Shown: positions 1 through 9,681 of the stretch, in pieces | How positions within the stretch are numbered: the stretch's first letter is position 1 | Layout of the letters: every line of letters starts with the position of its first letter | From: Rhizophlyctis rosea | Lineage: Eukaryota > Chytridiomycota > Chytridiomycetes > Rhizophlyctidales > Rhizophlyctidaceae | Assembly: GCA_027596075.1 (NCBI GenBank) | Contig: JADGJC010000552.1 | Span: forward strand, 1-17,882 | DNA length: 17,882 bases | Direction of reading: 5' to 3' | Program-made: the position numbers and the translations under genes | The notes under the pieces: model-generated | The model's input: only the letters and a program-made list of their open reading frames with translations | Database searches by the model: none | Told to the model about the DNA's origin: nothing

Positions 1-933
1 GCATGCGCGCCAAGTGCGCCATATGGCGATCCTTTCGTGTGCTGTCTTACAAGGTTCTGTAATCGGCACCAAATGGATGACGTTCCATCCAGACATACAT
101 TTGAAACAACAAATCTAAAATGTGCCACTCGAACATGGAGGCATATGTTGAGCCACAGGTCAACCTGTTAAAATCCTCTGCGGCCTGAGGAATTGGTCTG
201 TATCTTTTTTTTTTGACTTTTTCCGATGGTGGTAGGCAGGGCATTCCTTCGCTTGAAGACCAATCACAAAAGCTTTACATCTGTTGCGGGTTGAGCTGGC
301 GGCAAGTGCGGCAAGTTTCGTGGTAACAGGGGAGACTTTCCGACCAAGGCACTAACGATGAATACAAAAAAGAAGTCGAAGTATTGGGAAAGTGATGAAA
401 TGGTGTTGGACCCGCTAGCGACTCAGTAACACTCTATGAACAGTGGCTCCGTGACAATGGTCTTCGTGTGCACGAAGAATTACTCCAAACCGGCCAGAAA
501 ATCGCCTGTCGGTGTGGACATGCAAAAAACGATTCCACTCCTCTGGTTATATCATACTTGAGCATCTCAATAATCACTCAGCAAGCAATAACTGGGATAC
601 TGAAATCGTGATTTTCGCAATTGAATATTCGGAAATGTCAGCCAGACCTGATCTCAGCAACTCAAAATTCACAGTTCAAGACGCTCGACATGATATTTAA
701 TGTCACGAATTAGACCACACTCGCGAAACATCATCGTGAATGCAGTGAAAACCACAACCAAAAACACTCTTATTGCAAATATTTACACCACGAGGAATAC
801 AAAAAGTTCAGGCAAAAGGGAAACCCAAAGAGCGTCCCTCCCCCAAGGAACAAAACCGTGCTCAACAATCTCCCCACCAAAAAAGAGCAAAGGGAAACCT
901 CCTCGTTACACGGAAATATCCTTTCCACACCCC
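1..933. other. Intergenic sequence, no supportable gene
   Basis: No gene can be supported here. The longest minus-strand frame (47-244, 65 codons) and a plus-strand frame at 512-700 (62 codons) are short enough to arise by chance and show no recognisable domain. A perfect 12-bp palindrome centred on CCATATGG lies at 18-29. Positions 157-180 match 9578-9601, upstream of the stress-protein gene, at 21 of 24 bases. Confidence 0.5.
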
Positions 934-2705
934 TCAGTTGAACACCGAACCCCTGTCCTCCACCGGCCTCCTCCCCGCCGCCGGACTCACCGGCACACCC
1001 CTCTGCGGCGTCGGAGGCTGAAGACCCTCCACCCTCACCCCACCACCACCAAGACTCCCCCTCCCACCCCTCGCCCTCTTGTTGATATGATCAACATCAT
1101 CCCCAACACCCCTGAAGTCCCCAATCAACGACCTCGCCGGCGACGCCGCATCAACCTCCATATCCCCCGCCCCAAACACCTGCCTCAACGGACTCGGACC
1201 GGTGATCGACAACCTCCTCCCCGACCGAGACGGAGACGGCATGCTCTTGCTCCTTGCTTGACGGGTGCGCGGGGACCACGCCGCCGGGTTCGTATGCACC
1301 GTCTTGTCGTTTTCCTTGGATGGGCGGCCCCATTCGGTGCTGGTGCGACGGCCGCGGGACGGGGTGAGGGACGAGGTGCGGGTGTGGGATTTGCCTTTGC
1401 CTTTGTTGTTGTTGTCGACGTCGCTGGGAATGTACCAGTCGCGCTCATGCGCAAGGTCCTTGGCAAGCTTTGCGTCCCATTCGGCGGGCGTGAGGTTCAA
1501 CCAGCGGTCTTCTTCGATGTAGGGGGATCCGTAAGGGTCGGAGTAGTCTTCCTCGACTTTTTCTTCCTTGAATTCCGGGCTTTCGGAGAGGGAGCCGTAG
1601 CATGTGAGTTCTGCGAAGGGTTCGCGGACGGCGAGCATTTTGCGGTGGTCCACTTCTGGGGTTTTGGCGTCTGTGTTGGCGTCGTTGTCGAAGCCGTGTT
1701 TGCGGACGGACTTCTTTTGGGTGGAGGGTGGGTCGATGTTCATTGGGGCGGACGAAGTGGACGGAGCGGAACGAGAGTAGTAGTTGCTTTGTTCGGTGCC
1801 GGATGCGAGGATGGAGGCGAAGGAGTTTCCGAAGATGTTTTGGTTGCTGCGGCGGACTCTGCCTGACGGAGATGGGCTGTATTGTATTGAGAAAAATATC
1901 AATTAGGAATGTCAACAACGATGATTCAGATAATTGTCCTACAGTGTGAAGAGACTCACCTGCCGGGCCTCCTCATGTTCATGTGCTCGATTCCTTGCCT
2001 GGCATCGGCAGTCCTTGGCGTTTCTTTGTAGCCGTTGATGGGCACATTCCTGGAGCGAGGCACTGACGGAGTTGCGAACTCTGGAGAGTGTCTGTGATGG
2101 TGTGAGTGTGGGAAAGTGGGTCAGTATGAGTGAGTCTGATAGCTTTGATTGATGATATCCTGTGCGTTGTGTGTGTCTGTGCCACATGTTTGCCATATAT
2201 GATCCGTTCGCTTCGCTCACTCTTGTGATGCTTGTCCACTGATAGCATGCCAACGCACGCATACGAAGCTGCTTCGCAGAATGCCAGATCCAATCCGTTT
2301 GCTGCGCTCACGTAGGCGCTTCGCGCCAAACTATGCGCTGCCCGTATGTCTAATCCATTCGCTGGGCTCACAAGCATACTATGCGCTGCGCGCATATTCA
2401 GAGCCAGGTTCGTTGGCCAACTGCTTCGCAACTCACGACTCCATCCACTCCTCCATCAGTACACTGCGCGCATATCCCCAGCCAGCTTCTCTTTAGCCCT
2501 ACTCAACCACCCACCCACGCTGTGCCCCTCAAAGTCACACCCAGTCAGCCACTCAGTCCAATACACACCTCCTTTGCTTCTTCTTCTCGATCCTGTCAGC
2601 GGGAGTTTCACCAGGGTCAGCAGCGACAGCGGGGTTGCGGTATCCCCCAACCATTGTAGCGATTGACTTTGTGACTGAGAAGAGGCCACTGCTGAAGCCC
2701 ATCAT
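934..2705 (-). CDS. Uncharacterised 403-residue disordered, basic fungal protein (3 exons)
   Basis: I do not recognise this gene. The model is complement(join(934..1876, 1960..2091, 2569..2705)). Intron 2 (1877-1959, 83 nt) starts GTGAGT and ends ACAG. Intron 1 (2092-2568, 477 nt) starts GTGTGT, ends CACAG and has a CTGAC branch site about 28 nt from its 3' end. The frame is kept across both joins, giving 403 residues. Two adjacent ATGs open the frame; the first (2705) is used. The N-terminus (residues 3-22, GFSSGLFSVTKSIATMVGGY) could form an amphipathic helix, followed by a basic KKKQRR patch at 42-46. Residues 90-200 and 250-345 are rich in S, P and R with several SP sites. The best-ordered stretch is about 200-240, acidic then W/Y-rich (WLNLTPAEWDAKLAKDLAHE at 215-234). 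The C-terminus has a glycine-rich KRARGGRGSLGGGG stretch (356-369). A nuclear role is only inference from the basic, phospho-site-like composition. The 5' region reads pyrimidine-rich on the coding strand. Confidence 0.72.
2201..2371. repeat. Degenerate repeat inside the long first intron
   Basis: Three related units of about 20 bp, resembling ATCCRTTCGCTKCGCTCAC, lie at 2201-2220, 2292-2311 and 2352-2371; the last two are exactly 60 bp apart. Between them are short self-complementary runs such as GGCGCTTCGCGCC and ATGCGCTGCGCGCAT. The array sits inside the 477-nt intron of the 934-2705 gene and probably explains why that intron is so much longer than its neighbours. I cannot assign it to a named element. 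Confidence 0.45.
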
Positions 2706-2730
2706 TATTGGTGAAGGACCGGATTGTATT

Positions 2731-2940
2731 GAGTATGTATGTGTGTATGTGTATGTGCGCAGGTGGGGTGATTGTGGTTGTTGGTGGTTGTGAGTGTGTG
2801 TGTGAGCGTGGGAAAGTGTTCTCTCTCTGTATATGAGTGAACTATTGACTGCACGGAGTGTGAGGATATCCGCAATATTGGGGGTATGGAATGACGGGAA
2901 AGTGTAAGAATGAGAGACAGAGAGAGAGACGAGACAGTGA
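2731..2940. repeat. GT/GA simple-sequence tract in the 5' region of the 934-2705 gene
   Basis: The plus strand runs through imperfect GTAT/GTGT repeats (2733-2820), a CTCTCTCT stretch, and a GAGAGAGA run (about 2912-2935). On the strand of the adjacent gene this reads as CA- and CT-rich sequence directly upstream of its start codon. Pyrimidine-rich tracts are common in fungal promoters and 5' leaders, so a promoter role is plausible but inferred. No clear TATA box was seen. Confidence 0.5.
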
Positions 2941-2945
2941 CAAGT

Positions 2946-3582
2946 TGGTGTGAGGGAATCAAGAGGATCAAAAAAAAGGGGAGTCCACGGGATGGGGGGG
3001 CTTTGATGAAAAGAGTCGGATGCCCTCACAAACTGTTATGACCTCACTCACTCACACTCACGGTCATGGGTTATCGACATATTAACGCACCAATCATATC
3101 ACACATGCGGGGGGTCCCTGGGGACCATCGACTGCCCAAAACGCGTCAACCGCGCCACATGGGCGGATACTGTGGCACAGCAACACCGGTGTGAGATCGA
3201 ACTGCTGCTCATCAAGCAATGCAATTGACATCGTCTGTAGGGACTGTAGGGTGAGACCGGATTTACTCAATATCTCAATGGAAGAATGGAGAACAAAACG
3301 CCTATTGACTGTCATGTTCAACCAATGCTGTTCATAAGAAATAAGAAGATCCATGCCTTCAACGTGTGATTTGCTGGTGCTGGCACAATGTGAATGGCAA
3401 CACTCAGCACATCAACAACGCCCTCAGTCTGCCAGAGTTGTTTATGATAACTCCGGTGCTGAACTGTGCTGGGACTTGGTCCATGCATCGCGGTGTTGAC
3501 AGGCGCCATTTATACCCTCCCTTGCTGGCAAAAAGCCGATTGGAGGCTACTATCCCGCGTTGCGCAAGAGCCGCCAGAACTC
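2946..3582. other. Intergenic sequence, no supportable gene
   Basis: Only short open frames without recognisable domains are present. A TATAAAT motif on the minus strand at 3508-3514 would face toward lower coordinates, but the 60-codon frame below it shows no family resemblance, so no gene is called. Confidence 0.5.
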
Positions 3583-3704
3583 AAAAACAAAAAGGGCGGG
3601 CGGATTTGAATAGCTCAAAGTATCGCGATCGCGTATCGAACCCTGCGCCTATGGGGCGCATTGGACACGCCTATCGCTCACTAGGTTACTCCACCACCCT
3701 TTGA
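3583..3704 (-). other. tRNA-like / SINE-like Pol III element (candidate)
   Basis: Read on the minus strand, this segment has a B-box-like GGTTCGATACG (3632-3642; consensus GGTTCGANNCC), with a TAGTGAGCGATAGG stretch about 30 nt upstream that weakly resembles an A box. Between them is a hairpin, TGCGC/GCGCA with a 7-nt loop (3644-3660), the size of a tRNA anticodon arm. A 10-bp palindrome, CGCGATCGCG (3624-3633), follows. About 40 nt further on is TTTTTGTTTTT (3583-3593), like a Pol III terminator. The acceptor and T stems do not pair properly and base 33 of the loop is C rather than T, so this is not a working tRNA. A tRNA-derived SINE or decayed tRNA fits better. Only one copy is visible here. 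Confidence 0.3.
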
Positions 3705-3705
3705 A

Positions 3706-6700
3706 TGGGGGGGATGGTGACAGAATGTCGATTGTCCATCGTATGGCTGTGCCACCACTCACTTTGCGCCACCTATTTAAACCCCTCCAACCTCAAGACG
3801 CAGCCCTCGCAAAGTTCGCAACAAGCGAAGTCGTGCCTCTTTTGGATACAATTGCAGGCTCACGCGTTTAAACGTCGTCGGGAAGCCTTTGATGTGTGAG
3901 TTCGATAACCTATCTCTGACCCCTGAGCCAAACTTATCAATTTGATCATTCCGAAAAAGGAACACAACCAATTTCAGGAGATTCGTATTGCCCCTCGTTT
4001 GTAATGTCCGCAAACAAGAACATATATGTTCCAGATTTAAGTTACAAATGCGCATATACCCCACTCATCCGGTCATTATGGGGGCTTCTGCTGTGCTAAA
4101 GTTGTCAACGCCCAGCCTTCCAGCCATACTCGATCCCACCAAGTTACCTCCAATCAGCAACATAAGAAAAGAAATCGTCCAAGTCATTGATAGTCAGGTT
4201 GCGTAGTACTGCGAATTTCCGTTCTGACTCCCCTGCAGATGGATTCACACACCTGGGCCATCATTCGTCACTGGATTCTTCCACGTTCCACCATGTGTCT
4301 CCACATGCAACGTCAAGTCTGATTGTCCTTCATGAAAGACATGCTTCTCCTCATTGGCATCACTCAGACCTTACCACTCGAATACCCCCGACATCTTTGA
4401 ATCCATGTGCCAGCCAACGGGTATCCCGCATGAATGAAACCTCTCATTTTTTGCATTCACACTGTCAGAAAAAGAACGCCGGCAGCAGTCTCCTACATAT
4501 ACTATAGTAGGTGGTTCCCCGAGGTAGGCCAATGGAGTGAACCACAAACAATGCCTCCATCTTCTTCAATGACTTTGCACTTGGGACCACTGGAGATTAC
4601 TCATCATCCATTTTGAGTGTTCCGTCACAGCTTTTGACAGCTGCTAAAGTACAATGCTGATGCACATCGGCCTCTCATGCTTCCAAACCAATGCCTGCTC
4701 TACTGTCCATCGGAGCTTCTGGACGACTGGGACTTCTATTGTCCATTGCTCTCAGCTTTCTTTGTCGGTTCATTCCAGTCACCGAAACGAATTAGACCGC
4801 TTAAACCTTTCTTCGAGGATCCATCTGGGTGTGCGGTGGGGCAACTACCGGTGAAAGTGCTAATCAGGATTTTGTCCTGCGTGTAGAACTCTCTCCTTAC
4901 TCCAATTGGTGCAAAACCTTCCTTTTTGCTGGGTATGGCGACTCGTACCGGGTCAGAATCCATCACTGCTTCCTGGATATTTGGGGACTTGTGCATCATT
5001 GATGTCTTAGACCAACAATGCGACAACGTTGTATCCAATTCTTTGGCGTATCAAGTTCAAAATGCTGTGTGCAGGTCAAAAGAAGTCTCCCTTTGGTCGA
5101 CCTCCGCAATGGTCATGTCCCTCTGGTGGGCCATGACTCATTGCTGATAGCTCGAAATCTTCCAATCCCAAAACTGGATCTGTCCACTCATCAGCCTCCG
5201 TCATACTCTATCGGAAGCATTCCATGCCAATTGCGCCAATGGCAGAAAGAAGACTCGGAACATCATTCATACTCCTTTGGAGGTCACAAGCGCTCCCACT
5301 TCATCCATTCTTCCCAGATACTTTTCAATGGACTTTCCTTCAAACTGCCCCAGGGGTTCGTTGATGCGATTCAAAGGAACAGGTATGGCTCACTAAACTG
5401 TACTAAGATTCCATTTCTCGTGGAAGCTTCAATACTTACTGGATATTTACGATCTTCCAGTTTGACATCCTAAATACGCGTTTTGGAACACAGATGCAAC
5501 AAGGGACGGAAAAGAAACGCGCACGGCAAGAGCTACTACTGTACCCCAAAGTACCGCCGTGCAGTGCGGTGAATCGAAAGAAATTTTAGTGATAAGCATA
5601 TAACGCCCACCCAACTACTCCCGTCTTTGATCCTAGACGGAGATGGGACCCCTTCTGGCAGTTCGATAGCATCCTGACGAATGTCATCCATTGTACCAAT
5701 CTTGGTTATTGATAGGTTTATCAAATGGACTTACTGGAAGCGAGTCCCAATCAATGTACGTCTACCGGTGCGGCAATCAGTGCCCTCTGCCAATATTCTA
5801 AGCCATCGAAGTCTGCACATGACTTCACTACTTAACCATGTCTCGCCGCTCTCTCAGTCGATAACTAAGCCCAATTGGCAATGTTTAACTACTCGAATCT
5901 TCTTTGGTGCTCGTCATTTTTGCTTCTTAGAAGAGGCTTCGCTCGGGGAAAAAATCATGATCGATGACCTGTATGATTGACCAAACCCGTGCATCAATGA
6001 CGAACGCAGGGCATTGACTTTTCAGGTAAGGAGGAGAGAAAAAATGATATATTCGAGAGAATACGATTCTCCGTGATTTGATGAAAGGTTACTGGTTACT
6101 GGGTCAACTTCTGCACGATGACTTTGAACCTGAGTGTATCCACCGGGAAATAGCACAGTTGCAAATAGAGATCCTCCACAGCTTTGGTTATACCATCGGG
6201 CGAAACTGCATGACAAAAAGTTGGTCAAGGTCCACGTCCTCATGGTCTCCTCAATCTTTGAGATGGTCGGGTACAGTCCCGTTTTTTGGTTTCACGGTTT
6301 GTCCTCATTCACAGTTCAAGATGTCTGCTCAACGCGCTGAAGTCAGCGAAAAACAAAGGATGTCAATGGTTACCCATGCCAGCATCCGAGATGACCCGGA
6401 CGTGCTAGTTCTTGTGCCAACGACCGCATTCAGGAATGGGTCATCCCGGCTACCCAAAGACGAAATGCATCTAACGGTTCGCTGTCCCTCTCGCATTTCC
6501 GGTCCATGTCTGGAAAGAAAGTCTGGACCTTCGCGTCACCACATGCTGAGGAAAGTATTCTGAAACTGATGCCTCGCGTGGTGGTTTTTTCTGGCAATCA
6601 ACATTGATCACATCTGGTTCGCCGTGACGTATCTCTTGTTGGTGCTCCGGGAAGGAAGCAGAATGCGCGCTGTCCACAAGGAATAGAACTATGTAAGAGA

Positions 6701-9500
6701 CAGCTAAAAAAGAGCATGGAGGAGACCCTAAGCAGTCCCGTAGGTCGTGAGCCCACTGACTGCATTGGTATCAATCTCTTGCGAGGTAACGGCGCAAGAC
6801 GTTTACGTCATATATGGAATGAGATCACTCCGCATTTCTCAACGAATCTAAAGCATGTTGCTTCAAAGTTGGCCCAAAAGCTTCCTACAGAATAGAAGTG
6901 AGACATGTGCGAATGATCCAGCGACGCTTTCATACAAAGTTTGGAAGATCGCAAGTATGACTCTTTGACCATCCCTTTTTCTGACTTCGTCATGACTACC
7001 GAGCAGAAGGAAGATACAGATCAAGGTCCGTGAAGTTCCCGCAGTTGATTGGACTTGTGTGCGGCAGTGGTTTGGAAGGGGCCCCGACCATTTTTCTTGC
7101 CTTGCCGCTTCCACAACGGGAAATCAAGCTGCCATCACCTTTCCCACTCAACACTTGTCTGTACCCTCCTTCCACCGCAACAGATCGAACCGCCAGCCAT
7201 CCAAGGCTTTGACGCGGTCTTATTGAAACACATTGATGATGAGATACAGCATGGCTCTTCCTTCATGCCCTGTAGACTTAGCTAGAGCGACGAAAAGGGT
7301 GAACATTTAGTTACCAATTACGACCTCAAAACGCTCGGTGGCGTCCCTTGCTCAATTTGGGTGTGATGCGTTTGCTGATAAATCAAAACCCTACAATCTG
7401 TTGATGCCTTGGGCGTACACTACATAGCTTCACGATGGGAACAAAAACTAAGTGATCATCCAAACGGGCACAAAAGATAGTAGGAATAGATGGATGACCA
7501 ACTTCAGTCCATATTCGTAGAGTGAGGGTTCCAGAACCTGTTCAAAAGAGGGCTTCAAAATTCAGACCGCCAATCTTATCGCCTTTGCACCGAAGAACCT
7601 ACAAGTGCAAAACAAAAGAAAACCCCAGCAGAAATGGCTATAACTGAGATACACCTGGTCAAGGCCCGGCGGCGTTAGCTCTGTGAACTCTGAAATGATA
7701 GAATGTTTGTTCGGTGTCATTGTTGATCACCTGACAGTTCGCATGTTTATGTTTGATCAAGGCTGAGACTTGCAATTGGTAAGCATACCATCCAGATTCG
7801 CAGGAATACGTGCCACACTGTCGCAATGGCTTTGCCGACTTTGCCGGAAGAGTGTTCTGAATTGCATTTTTGAAGTCTTTGAGATGTAGCAATCGTGAAA
7901 TCTGACGATTGCAAGTGCTTTAATTCATACAGGGGCCGATGTTTGCTGTTTCATTCTTGAATAGCAGGAACCCGATCCATAATTGAAATGTAGATTGATT
8001 GCCAGTTGGGATGCTGAGGAAACCCCATATCAATGCGCAGAGGCTTCTACCTCTGAGGTTTCAGTCAGTGATGAGAAGAATCTGACAATCAGTCGATCTT
8101 CACTTTCTTTTGCGGCTGCTGTTTCGCTTTAATGAAGGTCTACTGCAGCGAGTCGATCACAACTAAAGGTATTCATGTGTCTTGACATTCAAGCTTCCAA
8201 GTGCTTTGCAGATCACCAAATGGACATCGCTATTCGTCACTGCCGTAACTGACATTTTTTTCCAACGTATTCGATGAAGCAATATGGAAAATTGATGAAA
8301 AGACAAAGAAATGCTTGCCCATCTCACGCCTGACGGCTGTCAAGAACTTGTTAGCAACCATGTCCAGCACACAGAATTCCAGCCATCTTTCTGGAGCAAT
8401 CTGAACTATCGTTATGACAAGCGGTAAAGGCAAATTGTTTTGCTCGAGCAAAATTCAAGTTGACCAATGGACCAGGAATTTCCTAGTGAGCAGGCAAGAT
8501 AAGACCATGATTGAAGGCTTTCTACCAACGGCTCGGCCTTGGAACATTGGAACCTTTGAGAAAATGAAGATGAGAGTGCAAGGTGTTATACACACGGGAT
8601 TGCCCGTTGCTCCTGAACTGTACTAGAACTCAGCCTACTCTGGACAAAGTCTTGGAAGAGCAGTCGACATTTCTGCATCTGTTGGAACTGCACGATGAGA
8701 GGTTCGTCAAGCTTATAAGCTTTCCGAAACTGTACTCGTCCGATCTTGAGGACTCGAACTTTTTACGACTTTCAATGCCAGCATACAGACATCTTGATGA
8801 CAACGATTTAAATTGGCTGGCAAAAAGAAGCAGCTTGTCTCACGACCTATGTCGGTATGTAGAAACGTGATCGATCATGCCAACATCAATCTCCAACGCA
8901 AGATGGACGTTGGACATGAAATAAAGGCTGGTGCATTTCTCGTTAGCCGGCGATTTGCTGTGCTCGGTGCAGAAGATTGATTGACTGGTACGAAACTAGC
9001 ATCAAATGAGAGTTGGTAAGATTGTACTATTTTATGACGCTGGAAAATTGGATTCTATTGAAGTTTTCAATCCCACAAGTCAACCATTGGCACTTACGCA
9101 TTGCTCGCCAAGCTGGTTGCAAGGACGCAATGAAATGGATGGCAAAGGTCTTGATGCACTCCACCCAATGTTGGACAGGACCTCATACGAGCGAGCCCGC
9201 AACAAGCCAATTGTGTAAAATGGCAGACTGCAACGCAAACGTATTACGAGCTTTTGGATGCTATGATCAAAGATGAGCGGTTTCAATTTTTTGATACCTT
9301 GCCACTGCTTGAGGTGTCACAGTCTAGCAAGGAAGGACCCTCGCGTTGAAGACCGTGCCACATGGTCTCAGTCTGCCTGTGGTCTGGACCGTCTCCCAAC
9401 CCAACAAAGCGGTGTCGCCCTGCCATGACAGACGCTTGCAATGAGTTGTTTCAACTCGTATCATGAAACCATCCTGGGTGTCATGTCATGACGCGAGTGG
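3706..9500. other. Long gene-poor stretch with short open frames only
   Basis: Nearly 6 kb shows no gene that I can support. Many 60-160 codon frames occur on both strands, the longest at 5018-5473 (151 codons) and 6078-6563 (161 codons), both plus. None has a family motif, and some are overlapped by open minus-strand frames. A run of short protein-like minus-strand segments in shifting frames lies at about 5540-6230, and a plus-strand pair lies at 8414-8870 (listed separately). These could be remnants of decayed genes or chance. No terminal repeats, reverse-transcriptase signature or transposase motif was recognised. Confidence 0.45.
8414..8870 (+). other. Possible hypothetical gene or gene relic (two overlapping frames)
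   Basis: Two open frames, 8414-8626 and 8583-8870, overlap in different phases. A 49-nt GTTATA...ACTCAG intron (about 8588-8636) would join them in phase. The joined product would be about 145 residues, ending in a leucine-rich, charged segment (for example LDDNDLNWLAKRSSLSHDL). The donor is not close to consensus and no family is recognised. It could equally be a decayed gene with one frameshift, or two chance frames. Confidence 0.18.
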
Positions 9501-9681
9501 CATATGGCATGCCTTAGAGGGTGGCACCAAGGTTGCCTACCTTCCATCAAATTCGAAACACGCAAATGATACTTAAGAGGTCAACCTGTCAAACTCCTCC
9601 GTCAACAAACCTTCCCCCAGAAGCATATAGTTCGAACCTCATCTACCAACCAGCCATCCACACTGCTCACACCAACCCACA
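9501..9681 (+). promoter_or_regulatory. Upstream region of the universal stress protein gene
   Basis: This is the segment directly before the start codon. It holds a 24-nt sequence at 9578-9601, beginning AGGTCAACCTGT, that recurs at 157-180 with 3 mismatches, and it becomes CT/CA-rich toward the start. The start context is CCACAATG with A at -3, favourable for fungal initiation. No TATA box is evident. Confidence 0.3.

Noticed and set aside
700..1866. 388-codon plus-strand open frame
   Set aside because: It is antisense to the third exon of the 934-2705 gene. Its product is extremely biased (long R/P/H then G/V runs), while the minus strand has good splice signals and balanced composition.
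3318..3514. TATAAAT motif followed by a minus-strand frame
   Set aside because: The frame is 60-odd codons, begins right at the TATA motif and resembles no family. A TATA-like word alone is not enough to call a gene.
3632..3704. Functional tRNA gene
   Set aside because: The anticodon-like arm and B box are suggestive, but the acceptor and T stems do not pair and base 33 is not T.
5018..5473. 151-codon plus-strand open frame
   Set aside because: No recognised domain, and an overlapping minus-strand frame (4736-5038) looks equally open, so neither is favoured.
6078..6563. 161-codon plus-strand open frame
   Set aside because: No family motif or splice context; a frame this long is only mildly unusual in 6 kb read in six frames. 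The opposite strand also has protein-like segments.
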